A stretch of 64,000 nucleotides of DNA, taken from NCBI GenBank assembly GCA_035772785.1, contig JAOCPU010000029.1, positions 186,001 through 250,000 on the forward strand, read 5' to 3'. A program made the position numbers and the translations under genes. The notes under the pieces were generated by a model. The model was not told where the DNA came from, did no database searches, and saw only the letters and a list, made by a program, of their open reading frames with translations. This document shows, piece after piece, positions 36,988-49,658 of this stretch. This DNA comes from Phlebiopsis flavidoalba (lineage: Eukaryota; Basidiomycota; Agaricomycetes; Polyporales; Phanerochaetaceae). Position 1 is the first letter of the stretch. Each line of letters starts with the position of its first letter.

Positions 36988-38203
36988 CGTCGTTGAATAA
37001 TTAGAAATTAAGTTATAGGCAAACTGTACAGGATCGACGGGGGGTAACCAACGAAAGATTCGGAGGGCGGGGCAACCCCGTATTCGTTGGCACTTTCACA
37101 CCCGAGGTGCCGGCGTGACAAGCGTTACTCTTGTCACGGAAGGTCCCACGTGGCGCGTGCCTTCGTGGCGTCGGCCTCACTCGGCCACAACGGCCGCTGA
37201 AGGCGCTCAGGATCGGTAGCCCTGAGTTTCGCAAGATTTTCATGCTTCGTTCGAAGATTCAAGTTGTAAAAATGCGTTATGATCAGCAATCGCTGAAAAG
37301 TAGGTAATGCATACTTCTCCCTGCTTCTAAGTCTTCTCACTTCATGCAAGCGTCTATATTGCCGGACCGGAAAAGGGCGAGAAAATCGTGGTAAGGTTTC
37401 TCGTTTTGATCGTCATCTTTGTCGTCCATTTCTTTCCATAATGGAATCGTTTTACACCAATTTTACTCAAGTCTAGCACGTTGTGAAAGTCAAACCTTTG
37501 TCGACGGTAAAAGGCTTGCAAGAGGTTACCCATTTCCACGTGTCTCAGCGTGTCCCCCGCGCTGTAGGGGCCCCTTGTTCGGGTACTTAAAGGTTACCTT
37601 TGTTCACAGTCTTTGTCCTCGAATGAGTTTTGACTATGCCACATGGTCAAAGGAAGGTAAAAGGCATAGAATAGGCTACCCTTCACTGATACGAATAGGG
37701 AAAAGAGATTGTATCAAAATCGAAAACTTTGCCCAAAATTTCCCTTCGCCCTTTTCTCCCCCAAGTGGTATTGGCGCTTGCATGTGGTGTCTGTGCATTG
37801 GTGCAGGTAATCATCTGATTCAATCTCGCAAAATATCAGCGATGCCATACAGCAGTACGGCAGTGACCGGTTAATTCGCCTGGTAGAAGATGCATAGACA
37901 ACCAGATCGACTGAGCGGAGAGAAGAAAGGCGGGTGGAGGAAGTGAGACACAATCTAAACTTTGCGATGCAAGCTTTTTAGCATCGCTGCACGTGCACAG
38001 TTTCCTCTACGGCCCTTGGACCAGGGTGCTGGTTGACTCACGCGCGTATGTATCATATTTGACACTCTGTGGGAATAATGGAAGTCTCGAGGATGGAGAA
38101 TAAATCGCGCAAAGAGAGTGACAGATGGAAAGTCTATATTACAAGCCCGACGAGTAGTTTAGAAGTATGCGGGAAACGTCTATGCGAAGTCATAGTGTAG
38201 GAC
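36988..38203. other. Intergenic stretch, no supported gene
   Basis: More AT-rich than the flanks. Short open frames occur on both strands, none with a recognisable domain. This lies between the start of the coiled-coil gene and the 3' end of the phosphodiesterase gene. Confidence 0.45.
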
Positions 38204-40525
38204 CTAGAAGTACTTATCCCAAAAGCCCTCTGTGCCGTTCGTAGAAGCAACGTCACTGATCCCGAGTAGCTTCATCATGAGGTTGTATATCTCCACGTTT
38301 TGAAACGTTTCCATCACATAGGTATCGTTTGACGTCGAGTGCCAGCCCTTGTTACGACTGAGAAAAGAAACGCTTTCAAGAACCGGCTGTCGTCGCTCTG
38401 CTGGATTGCTTTGACGACTGAGGAGAACGGACCATGGGCGACAAACATCGCGTGCATGGACGTTTTCAGCATTATCGTACCCGTGGTTCTATTTCGTGAC
38501 AGTTAGCCAATTGTTGTTGGGAGTACTAAAACTCCCAAGCCACTCACCCCTTTGCTCATCCCCTGTACCGTTCTCAATTCTGTCGGTGAGAGCATAGCCA
38601 AACCTTGGGCACAACGTAGATATGTGCAATGAATACGCTCGTTGCCAGCGAATTGGAATCTCCGAGGCATAGTATCGTGGGTGAAGACGTTGAATTTGCC
38701 GCCACTTGCAGCAGAAGCTTCTAAGAGGACATTGTGGTTAGAACGTGGAGTTGGCCTTATTGGAGAATCTCAAGCCCATAGAGGGCCAGCCTTATGAAAC
38801 GTGAGTCAGTGAACTTGTATTAAGGACCTTCGACCACTTATCACGTCAACATGCCTCAAGAGCTTTAAACCCATGCGCCAAGGATAGTCGTCGATATAAA
38901 TTGAGCTCTGATGACTTGTGTTCTGTCATGCCATGATCCGCTAAACGGAAAGAACCGACGACGTCAACATAAGTGGTCGGTCAAGTTACGCTCCGCCTCG
39001 AGCGAGTACGTGTATGATGCGCGGCAAATCAGGGTCGAACTTCAGCGAAGTGTAGCGCACGCTGATTAAAACCATAGTGTCAAATCTTCGTTCTGAACGC
39101 GGGATAACTAAGGGTCTCACACATTGACAGAGGTCTAGTTCGTACGAGTTATGGTGCGGGCTAGTGAGATTGCCCCGCTTGATCCGGAGAAGGCTCCTAA
39201 GCTATGGAGAGCATGAGAAAACAACGCAAATAATATGATTGCGAGCTAACCGTACCCATAATCAACTGAGGTGCCGCGTGTTGCTACCGATAGGGAGGTT
39301 CAGGCTCGCGAATTCCACTTTGCATGATCTTGATCGTGTTCTCTCTTTCCATTGGCGACCGAATTGTCCATGCTGAAAAGTCTGTAACTGATCATTTGCG
39401 TTATCAAAATCAGAACAGTAGATTGCAAGCCGCGGGCGCCCTCCACGGAATGAAGTAGGTCGATCGTATCCGTTTTTGGGTCTTTGGAGGCCCCGGCCTG
39501 AGAATACAGTCGATCAATACCCATTACGTGTTGCCTGGAGCTAGAAGAAGAGCCTCGCCCACATGAGATTAGCAGTGATCAAGCCAGCCCTCCATCATCA
39601 GTCTCCAACATCTATACATAGCGTCTGAGTTTTCAAAGCCTCGTGTGGTTGTGATAGGGTGGGTGCTCACTTGTGCTCGCCGTACACCATGGAGAGTTCC
39701 AACACGACTCTATGCGATTGTAGTGAGAACTCCGAGCGAGTGGGCAGGATCCCGAAGTTTCTTAAATGGTCGTTCATACATGGTGTTCGGCCTCTGAAGA
39801 CAGCTTTCTTACATTTGCGACAATGCCATGGTACTCGGCGTACAGTCCTGTCCTGGGACATAGTCCAGCTGAGTCCCCTTAGGTTTTGATGCAGATTAAA
39901 ACGGCGTGACATGAGGGCCCATTGTGATTACTTGATAGAAAGAAGTTGTCCCAGTACGTTCATTGAATGCTCTTGACGCGCTTACTGAAAAGTTCGAGTA
40001 TACCATAGAGTTAGATCGGGTGGAGCTGAGGATATACCGGAGAAATACAGGAAAGTATGGGTCGCATGACTTGGCTCGGAGCCCCTTCTTACTAATCGGC
40101 TACGCAAGTGGGGAGTTCACCCCACGTCGAGATAGCTATTGCCGCGTTTCGAGGATCGTTCAAGAGACCGACCGAGTAGGCAGTACCAATACAACACGCA
40201 CCTCAACCATCATGGAGACGATTAATGAAGTCCTTCTTAAGAGATGAGTTCCGTACTACTCCGAAGCTTTTTCTGGTTGTCGAAATCGCGCCACGGGCGT
40301 GAAGGTCTCTGAGCCAATAGTACAACGCGGGTGTCACGACCGCGGCAAGAATGAGGGCTATGAGAGAGGAAGCAATGCAACACCGCCGGCGCTGCGAGCT
40401 TCTGGATGGTAATGGATGACTATTTCGTCCTCACGGAGAGCATGCTTCCTCAGTCTCCTCCCAGCAGGCAGCCCCTTCCGCTCCTCGGCAGCGTCTGCTA
40501 CCACCCGCGGACTTCGAGTGCCCAT
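38204..40525 (-). CDS. Type I phosphodiesterase/nucleotide pyrophosphatase (ENPP-like), type II membrane protein
   Basis: Hydrolyses phosphodiester or pyrophosphate bonds in nucleotides, usually outside the plasma membrane or in the vacuole. The start at 40525 (MGTRSPRVVADAAEERKG) gives a cytosolic N-terminus, then a membrane anchor IALILAAVVTPALYYWL (near 40310-40360). NGTHLLRRTSLIVSM matches the beginning of the catalytic domain, and SKKGLRAKS (near 40080) the segment after the metal-binding site. LLHSVEGARGLQSTV near 39410-39460 fits the region before the DHGM motif, but the DHGM itself is not readable. The C-terminus has MPRRFQFAGNERI (about 38640-38680), an intron, MHAMFVAHGPFS (about 38425-38460), NKGWHSTSNDTYVMETFQNV (about 38295-38355), YNLMMKLLGI and NGTEGFWDKYF. 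Many indels; it may be decayed in the middle. Confidence 0.72.
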
Positions 40526-43500
40526 CAGTGCCCATCATTACACCTCCAGGTTGAGAAGTGATGGGAATCCAGAGTAAAAGAGACAAGAGATGAAAGGTGG
40601 TTTGTGGAAGTACGGGTCCAAGATACGACCTGGCCGCACCGCGACAGTCGAACATCTCTTGGACGGGGAGTTAGACGCCTCCATCCATCAATGCGGGACT
40701 GATCCGTACTCCCGCCGCCCGGGCGCTCAGCGCTCATTCAGTAGGCAAGCAGGATTCTATTATTTAGGCTCAGAAGCAGACCCAGAGCAAAGTTGGAGTT
40801 TTATTGCCATGATGAAAAGTAATGATACCTTCACATAAAACAAAGTGGTCTTGTAGCTCTCCGGGGCAAGAAGCCTAAAAATGTTGCGCCTGCCAGGACA
40901 TCGTTTGCCGCAGCAGGCCAACAGTTAGACACTGCACACATCATCCGGATCTCCAATATTTATGTTGCCAGCCAAACCTCCAGGTATGTACAGCACTGAC
41001 GGTATAGGAGGCTGAAGTAGTTGCACGTCTCACAAGCGCCTGCATCAGCCACAAAGGCATCCACTACTAAATCTGGGTCAGAACGAGAAGCTGTGCTGAC
41101 ATTGGCCGCGACCTGTTGTGTTCGTAGAAGTAACGCAAATCGCGATGAATACAGATCCTCAGATAAATTGATAGAAAAAAACACCAATCCGGTATCAAAC
41201 ACAAGTTACAGATAGTACACGTACGTAGTAAGTCGTGAATGGACGTAAGCATCATTACGGTGATTAGAGAAATCGAAAGTTTGTAAGCATAGAACGACGC
41301 AAGAGAGAAGAGAGTAGAAACACAGAGCACCCTCAATGACCTGCACGACGCGCATCGAAAAACAGTACCGTTCCTCCCCAATTCCATGTGGTCGCCAGTT
41401 GCAGTCGGCACGTAGGCATTCTCCGGCAACCCGGACTCATCGATGCCCTCCGCAGCTTCGATAACTTCGTAGAGTAGAGACGCGACGCTACTTAGGTCCG
41501 GAGGGGGGGACTCGTCCACCTATGGATGTCACGAGCTGGAACAGGAGAACCATAGAAATCGCGGTTCGCCGTCCTTGCGTTCTATGAGAGCAGTGCCCTC
41601 CAGGAAAGTCCGGCGAAAAGACCTGAATATATACTGAGTTCTTTCTATGTAAGCACAGAATAAGGTTTATAGCGTACCTTGGACTTAGAATACGAAAACA
41701 TAGGAGCCGGGTGGGCTAGGGATGCCTGCACGGCTGCCACCTGTTTCCAGATTCTATGGTGGGCCCAGTCTGCTGCGCTAATGTTGCCGCCGATGGTGTA
41801 ACAAGTTGCCTCCCATGGAGATTTTTTTATGCGCGAACAGCATTCTTCACTGTTTCAAGACAATCACATAAAATCTGTTATATCTGCTCCAAATCTGCAG
41901 ATGCCCCAGCCCACGCCGCCTGTCGCGATGAGCACTAGAAGGTGCAGACCAAGAGCCGTCTGGAAGGCGTGTGCGATGACAGGAGGCCAGAGCCGCTTTC
42001 CCGGAGAACATAAAGCCCGCCTGCGAGCACCGAGTAAGTATAGCAAGCACTACACAGAGAAAGGTCGATAGTTTCGTGAAAGAGCGTCTCCCCCCCCCCC
42101 CGGATGGTAAGCGCAGACTTAACATGCCTTCGTGCTCTCTGAAGTAAGTCTTTTGGTATGGACGTTGAACGAGACGGATTCAGAGCTGATCGGCGCGTCG
42201 GAGACTGAGCGATGACTTAACCTTGAGCACTTGCTCCACGTAACAAACATGCCCACAGACGCACCCATGGAAGATGGCGCCAAGAATCGTCGCTTGGCTT
42301 CTATCTGCCTCTCCAGGTGAAGTGTGGCAGCCTCAGATGCGAAGTCGGCTTAGTGCGATCACTAGCGAGTTTGCTAGACGTATAGAGCCCATCTTTGATG
42401 GAAGCAGGTAGCTTGTTAGATCCGGCTTTCTGATGCCCCCCTTCGAGAACTTATCAAGCTATGAGACATTGTGGGACCTGGACGGCGTAGATATTCGGAG
42501 CTGTGGTCGTTTACGAACTAGTCGGGTTAGTCAAGATGTGAGTAGCTACGCGCCAGTGCGTTACGTCGGATATCTGGAGTGGTTAAGAAGGTTAGGGTCG
42601 GTATACGCGGTGTAGTATAAGACCCTGGATGTGACCCGTTCTAACACCTGCCACCATTCATCTATGAGGCTCGGGATAGATCTCCGTCGCTCGCGTCGGG
42701 CGATCATTATCGCTGGCACGTTAGCTGCTGGACTTCGCCTCGCTTTGAACGCAGGACGATGCAGTGTTTCACACCTGGGGGATAACGGGGTCTTAGAAAA
42801 GAGCCAGGCCATAACCATGGATATTGCGCCGTCGGCCTAGAGGAAATTGAATCAAAACGCGAAAGAGATGTGATGTGGACACTTTTACGTGCGATGCATT
42901 ATGGTCCCTGACCTCTTGTTAGCGTGCATCAATAGTGCATTTGTGCTTTACAGAAAAGCAATCACAGCGACAGGATTGCCGCACCGCACGCGGATGCCCG
43001 AGGATATCGCAGGGCAGAAACTGTCAGCGTCTCTGGCAGAGGTCCCCATGTACTGAAGGCCTTGTTGACCGTTCGTAACTGAATGCGATGGATGGCTCCT
43101 AGCGGAGCTCTCACGACTCCTAGCGCGATAGTTCTTAACGCAGGTTATGATGCCATGACGTTGCCGATTTGTATGCAATCTCCTGACCCATGTGATGAGG
43201 AAGGGCGCGTCTTCCCAGTCTGGTATTCAGTTCTCATTCTGACGATACGGCGAAGGTTAGAGGGTCGCTTCCGCTGCTATCGCGAACTCTCCGACGCTTA
43301 TTGGATGCAGGTAAAGTGCGTCCTTGATCCATTGTACAAGGAAGTAATTCTTAACAGCTTTTTGATACAGGTAGCTTATTCGGCCGGACATCCGATGGTG
43401 AAACGTTCTTGTATCCTCAGGGGTCACCAGTGTAAAGCTTGAACGATGTTCCAGCTTGCTGGTGCTACATTCCATACACCAAAACTACGGGCCCACGGGG

Positions 43501-43735
43501 CTCACCGCATGCCCCAGGTGGGTTCGAGATCGCAAGTTATCCGAAGTCAGTAGGCCAGGTATGATGTTCCCTTGAGTGTTCGGACGCTCGCGATTGTGGA
43601 CTTCTATGCCCTTGGGCGTGTGTTCCACTTCATTTCCTCTGCTCAGGCACAGCGTTACTCGATCTCCGCGTTCGTATTTAAACGATACCTTTTCTCTCAC
43701 CGGCCACCCGGCTTTCTTGCATTCACGACTGCGCC
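40526..43735. other. Intergenic stretch, no supported gene
   Basis: Several minus-strand frames have hydrophobic stretches (41067-41519; 41847-42125), and a plus-strand frame at 42433-42615 is polar, but none matches a family I know. A C10 run occurs at about 42090-42099. It could contain broken genes; I cannot support one. Confidence 0.35.
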
Positions 43736-45360
43736 CATGTCCACCTCAAGTGCCTCTATTAAAGAGTATACGATGTCAAAACGACCCCAATCAAAGGAAT
43801 ACCCTGAACATGTTGAAGCGTACCAGCAAGATGTTCGCAGTTTTGTGTCGACCAGCAGTTCGGAACGATACACTAGATATCCGAATCGTTGGTCCGGATA
43901 CGGTTCGTCTTACTACATTGAATGCGGCATTCATCTCACATAGCTTTCACAGAGAATACATACGAGAGCCAGCAGCCGAGTTCTTTGGCGTCATGATTCT
44001 CATCATCTTCGGGAATGGAGTTGATTGCCAGGTGGTGCTCACTGGTAACCCGGCCGTAGCTTCTAGCCCCAAGGGCGTGAGTAGTAACACGGCTATCTTG
44101 CCTTCGGCCCATAGTTGACCTCAATGAATTTACCTCGTAGGATTATTTATCGATCAGCTTCAGCTGGGCAGTCGGTAAGCCCTCTTAAATAGCGTCTCTT
44201 ACAGTGCCTCATCGCAATATTTCATTGAGGTACGGGCGCTGTGGTGGTGTGTGGGTATCAAGTGGAATCTCAGGCGGTCACATCAATCCGGCTGTCACTA
44301 TTGCATTGCCGCCTTTCGTGATTTCCCCTGGCGCAAAGTACCCGTTTACATATTCGCTCAGCTCATGGGTGGTCTCTGTGGCGCGGGTATCATATACGCC
44401 GACTACATACACGCCATTGATCTGGTAGAGGGTGGTAGGCATATTCGCACAGTCCCTGGCACCGCTAGTCTGTTTTCAACCTACGCGGTTTCAAGTCCTT
44501 CCACCGTGCTTACCGGAAACTTTGGCACTGACGCCATTTGCTCCAGGCGGATTACATGACGTCTGTCTCTTGCTTCTTCGACGAGGTATGCTCTTCTCTC
44601 ATTGCATAACCCTTCACCACTCACAGCTTATGTTACAGTTCTGGGAACGGTGTGGTGCTTTTGCTAGTGGTGTGTGCCATCACGGACAAAAATAACGGGC
44701 CGCCGCCAGCGGGCCTTGTACCTCTGGTGCTTTTCATCACCGTTCTCGGCATTGGCGCGTCGCTCGGCTTCCAGACTGGTGAGTTAGGCCCGGGCGTAAT
44801 CATATGTTCTAAAACCTCATCGCCTGTTCAGGTTATGCAATCAATCCCGCTCGTGACCTCGGTCCGAGGGCTGCTGACCGCTATGGTGGGATATGGTAGC
44901 GCAGGTGTGTGACTCTCCTTCCTCAATTGAACCTTAATCTGACCAAAGTTCTCCCAGTGTTACCTTCAGAAAGTGTGTCTGATCCTGTCAATTGAAACAC
45001 GCTAGTGCTGATACTCTGACGTAGTCACTACTGGTTATGGTGTCCCGTGATTGCTCCTATAATCGGCGCCATCTTTGGTGAGTGTTTTAGGAACCTTCTG
45101 GAGCTGTAGGCTTATGTTGCGTTTCAGTGGACGGCGTTTTAATCTACGATACATTGTTCATTTCGTTGGCTCTGAGAGCATCATCAACAGACCGTAAGTT
45201 GTCCTTATCCAAACGAACTTTCTTTTCCTCACGATCCCCAACAGGAATGCGCGATCACGGCAGAGCTCACCTGGAGGCCGATATGGTGAGCTGCCCAGCG
45301 ACAAAAGCCCATTGCGGGCACAGAGGAGGTGTGAGCGAAGGTCACTTCGATGTGAACTGA
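43736..45360 (+). CDS. Aquaglyceroporin (MIP family), copy 1
   Basis: Six-helix membrane channel for glycerol, water and small solutes. The start at 43736 (MSTSSASIKEY) leads a polar cytosolic N-terminus. YIREPAAEFFGVMILIIFGN begins helix 1 after an intron near 43903-43951. The first half-helix motif GGHINPAVT lies at about 44272-44300, followed by AAFRDFPWRKVPVYIFAQLM in a shifted frame. GTVVLLLVVCAITD (about 44647-44690) is helix 4, PLVLFITVLGIGASLGFQTG helix 5, and the second motif INPARD (about 44840-44860) has the Asp typical of glycerol-conducting members. WLWCPVIAPIIGAIFG is helix 6. At least five introns are visible. The C-terminal exon after about 45180 is uncertain. The tandem paralogue lies 1.4 kb downstream. 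Confidence 0.85.
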
Positions 45361-46732
45361 CACCGTACATGTTTTGGAAAGTGTGTACGTCTTTAGATTT
45401 GGTCTTTCTGGATGTAATGGCGTGTCTTTGCTCGCTTTCGTGGATTGTACGGCTTCTAATGATATTTGGTTTATATTTACCGCTGTTACCGAGGCCCACA
45501 AGCTGATTCGCGAATACAGACCAACCATTAAGATGAACGACCGTCGAATTGTGCGGTGCGCTTGCGATAGTGCATCCGACGTTCGAGTCGTATATCAAAA
45601 TTGTGACCACACGTTCTACCACTGTTCACGATACGATGAAAGTCCAAAGCTATCTCATGGTAGGGCGCGCCCGCGCTCAATTTGACGCTCTCGTGTACTG
45701 ATTCTCGGACACTTTCCAGCATCCTTCTGAGGAATCCATGGTCGATACAATCTAACGTGGACACTTGTCCTACGCCTCGATCAATTCCATGCAACGGCTG
45801 CACACTACGAGCGAGTCTCCTAATCCACGCTTAGCTCCCCATGTTGACCCGTCTAACGACGTTAGGCGCGACACAAAACAATGCTTGACATCGGTGGGCA
45901 TGAATTACCGCTCGATCCTTACGATGAGGTACGGTACACCCTCCTTGGGACCTGTTTTGTGCGTACCTTTACCCATTCATGTTACTCACCCAGGTACCAT
46001 AAGTCTCTCGTCCATTCTATTCCACGGAGCTAAGAAATCCCCACTGCAATCTTCACTCCTTTTCAGACTACGACGACAGTAGTGGGCTTAGTCGAGGTCC
46101 TTGAGTCCTCATCTGCTCAGGAACAGCGGACCTCCAACGGCGATGCATCTCGCTAGGCGCCCATACTTGGAGAACGCTCTGGACCCTGGCAGTCAGCTCG
46201 GCGTCCATGTCTCGGCGTGTCGTTTCAAAGTCGCATTTGAATGCACTCAGCATACACTTCTGCGCTGCCTCAACATTATAAACCGCGACTTCGATGTCCA
46301 TCACTCGCTCGCGTGTCCGCACACGCTGCTTGTTCACGACACGAGGGAGTGTAAGCGGCCAGCGTGATAGGCACGCGATAATCCGGAAGGGCCTGCCTTG
46401 TGCCCCTTGACGTACGCGTCACGTCTTGATGGACGTTGCACGGTAGGATGCCGCTCGTATCGAACGGCTCGCACCGTCTCTTTCCTCCGCCCAGGGTACG
46501 CGGCCGACACACCATGCGCCAATCCCGGTAGCTGAGGCGCCTTTCTGCCGGCGTTGATCTATCAACGACTTTGCGTTCTCGATCACCGTATACCGAGGAA
46601 CGATGTATTCTATTCGAAGCTAACTCGCTACCGCTCACTTCCACCGGGTATTGTGGTATAAAATCCGAGCTGTCGTCAGGATCATCACCGACTCGGTTCT
46701 CTTCCCTCGTCGACTCCACAACCCCCCTCCAA
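45361..46732. other. Spacer between the aquaglyceroporins
   Basis: No protein family is recognisable on either strand. The right-hand 100 bp would be the promoter of copy 2; a tataaa-like site (ggtataaaatcc) occurs near 46654-46662, about 75 bp before its ATG. Confidence 0.4.
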
Positions 46733-48278
46733 ATGTCCCTCGTACAGGATCATTCTCTCGCGCGTGTCGCAAGCTCAAGACTTGCATCGTACAGACACAA
46801 AAGTCAACGAGGCCGCTGTGGTTGTGGAGATCACCCTTGACATGGATGAAGACGTTTCTGGCCTCACGGGTCGGTGGTCGGCCATTCGGTGGGTTTACCC
46901 TCAGCCGTGTATTGCTACCAGGAGTTAACAAGCCCTCTTTGCCCACCTAGAGAACTCATCTGCGAACCGGTAGCGGAGTTTTTCGGGTCATGATTCTTGT
47001 CATCTTCGGCGCAGGTGTCAATTGCCAAGTAACACTGTCGAATAGCATCTCAGTTGCCGCTACCCCTAAAGGCGTAGGTCATCAGCCCATGGTGTAGGTA
47101 ACATCGCTGAAAAGTGGTATAGGACTATTTATCAGTATGTTTTGGCTGGGCCGCAGGTGAGCAGTGCGCGTTTTTGGCTTGGCGGCGGGCTCATATCCGG
47201 TATGGAAGGCATCGCACTCGGTGCATGGATCTCCGGAGGTATCTCAGGTGGACACATCAATCCCTGCCGTCACTCTAGCATTCGCCACTTTGCGCGATTT
47301 TCCCTGGCGCAAAGTTCCGGCCTATATCCTCGCTCAAGTACTGGGCGGTGTCTGCGGTGCCGGTGTGGTATACGCAAACTACATCCACGCCATTGACGCG
47401 GTGGAAGGCGGACGAGGTATACGAACTGTTCCTGGCACCGCCGGCTTTTTTGGCACTTATGCTGTGAGTGAACTTCTCGTGCATTGATGATTTTAGTTGA
47501 CAAACATTCACCATCAGGCCAACTACATGACCGCAGCATCATGCTTTTTCGAAGAGGTGGGCATAACGAACTAGACGTTGCTGTCAAAATCTAACCTTCA
47601 CAATGCAGTTTTTTTGGGCACTGCTATCCTACTTATGGTGATATGTGCCGTCACGGACAAGAGAAACTCTCCGCCTCCATCAGGGTTGGTCCCGTTGGTT
47701 TTATTCGTGACCATCCTGGGAGTGTCTGCTGCCCTGGGCATGCAAAACCGGTGAAGCATATCTCGAACATCGGGGTCTCATTGTGTCTAACGTCTGGTGA
47801 CTAGGATTTGCACTTAATCCCGCACGCGACTTCGGCCCACGTCTTCTGACAGCAATGGTTGGATATGGCAAGGAAGGTTGGGTGGTTACCAGTTTTTTGG
47901 CGATCACTACAGGCTCACGGCTGTATGCCTAGTGTTCACTTTCAGAAGGTACGCTTGCTATAAGCGATGACTCTTCAGAGATCTGATATGACTTCCAATA
48001 GTCAATACTGGCTATGGTGCCCCATTCTCGCACCCATCTCTGGAGCTCTCGGTACGTCGCAAGAGAGGAGGGTTATGTGCAACGATATTGACCTTCAGAT
48101 ACAGTTGGTACCTTTGCCTACGACTTATTCTTCTTCAAGGGATCAGAGAGCATACTCAATAAAAGGTAAGACTCTTTACTTTTTCATACTTAATCTTCGA
48201 ACCCATCTCAGTGGAAAACGCAGGCGTACTTCCATTCCTACCGGCTCCGGGAAGTCTATCTCAGAGTCATCTGTTTAA
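46733..48278 (+). CDS. Aquaglyceroporin (MIP family), copy 2
   Basis: Tandem paralogue of the gene at 43736 with the same exon plan. The start at 46733 (MSLVQDHSLARVASS) and an acidic segment lead to ELICEPVAEFFGVMILVIFG after an intron that ends near 46949. The first motif reads GGHIN, then an NPAVT broken by one extra base (about 47247-47275), followed by FATLRDFPWRKVPAYILAQV. Then come HAIDAVEGGRGIRTVPGTAG, AILLMVICAVTDKRN, PLVLFVTILGVSAALGMQ, the second motif LNPARD (about 47810-47832) and YWLWCPILAPISGAL. The last exons encode AYDLFFFKGSESILNK and a short Ser-rich tail ending at 48278. Introns are well formed. The Asp after the second NPA supports glycerol transport. Confidence 0.87.
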
Positions 48279-48668
48279 ACAACCTTACGACGTCACGACC
48301 CGCATGACTTGATGTCACTGTTGTTTGTGATATATCCTGTTTGTTGTTGATATACACAGGGTCACTATGGTCAGTTCCGTGGACTGATACGAGGCATGAC
48401 CAGGGTATTTATAACGTTACGGTACATAAAGTAGTGATACATAATTCACCTTCACGCCATGTAGACCTTAATTCACGTATTTCACGATCTTTCCAATCGC
48501 CCCTCCTTGATGAATGACTGTGATTGATTCAGTATATGGTCTCAAACGAAATCGAAGTGGCTGGCCACAAGTGTGGCAATCGCCGCGCCACGAAGGTGAT
48601 GGTCACGCTCGTCACAGACTCGGATCACTGCTCGTCACGCACCCGATCTCTCTCATCCGGTGACGACC
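48279..48668. other. Intergenic spacer upstream of COX20
   Basis: 390 bp between the aquaglyceroporin stop and the COX20 start. Nothing coding is seen; presumably the terminator of the former and the promoter of the latter. Confidence 0.5.
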
Positions 48669-49249
48669 ATGGAGAACCCGTCCAAGCCTTTGGACAAGAA
48701 TGAAGATTCAAAGAGACCCATCTTCCAGAAAGAGACAACAGGTAGCTACTGGGGCGACGTAAAAGAGGCAGTCAAGGTAAGAGGTCCTCCACTCTTCCAG
48801 CACTCCAGAGCTTGATTTCCCGTGGTTTAAGAAAGAGAGTATCGTTGTGGGATGACTTACAAAAAAGATCAACGAGATTCAATGTGCAAGAAGTAGCCTA
48901 CTTGGTGGTATAGCAAGCGGCGCTGGCGTTGGCGTCATTCGTGGGAATGAGTAGCAGTGAGTGTATTGCACTGCGACATCATGAATCGACTAACTCTCAT
49001 TCAGGCGCGTTTTGTGGCCTCAAATTGGGCAGTCGGGACATTCATGCTGATATCTCTCGGTAGCTGGTGAGTATCCCCACGTTCGGTCGGGGTCAATGTC
49101 ATCCAACTGGCTGTTACAGGACAATCTGTCGAAAGGCCATGGATGACGAACGACGCCGGGTCCAGCTCGTAGTCGAGTCCATCCCAAAACAATTAGCGAA
49201 GAAGCAGCAAGCAGATGGGGCCCAAAGCCTTCAGAGGCCTGGGCAATGA
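48669..49249 (+). CDS. COX20: Cytochrome c oxidase assembly protein COX20
   Basis: Inner mitochondrial membrane chaperone that handles the Cox2 subunit during complex IV assembly. The start at 48669 (MENPSKPLDKNEDSK) leads to TGSYWGDVKEAVK, an intron (about 48777-48868), then EIQCARSSLLGGIASGAGVG in the first membrane hairpin and VIRGMSS. After a second intron, FVASNWAVGTFMLISLGSW forms the second membrane segment. After a third intron, TICRKAMDDERRRVQLVVE is the charged C-terminus, ending at 49249. The CARSSLLGGIA and NWAVG segments are family signatures. An extra A in ggaatg near 48945 breaks the frame inside an otherwise sound exon. The small size (about 120-130 residues) is typical. Confidence 0.85.
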
Positions 49250-49658
49250 GATTCTGTCAATCTGAGTTCTCTTGACACTTCGGCCACCCATATGACACAT
49301 CTCTCGGTTCTGTGTTCCATTCGTCGTTGCGCTCCAGGGGCCTACCAACTTCCACAACATTCCGTTACCAATGAAATCTCAACTTTTTGGCTGGCTCAGC
49401 CCAAAGCTCGCAACGTAAGATAGCGCGAATCGCAACTCGTACGCATTGAGGTTCTGTGGAAAACTATTGTACAAACATGATACAGATGGGTCACAAACTC
49501 AGCCCTCGGAGAATATCACAAGTAATAATACAGAGGGATCTCGGGAGCGGACATGGCAGTGCGAATGAGAACAGACAGAGTCCAATAAGAAGTGCTACCA
49601 GAAGACTTCAATCAGCATGAATAGCTGCAAGCAGGGATGGGTTTCGCTCACCAGTGGT
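49250..49658. other. Convergent 3' spacer between COX20 and the toxin-like gene
   Basis: 409 bp shared by the 3' ends of two converging genes. No coding sequence is recognised; presumably polyadenylation regions for both. Confidence 0.5.
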
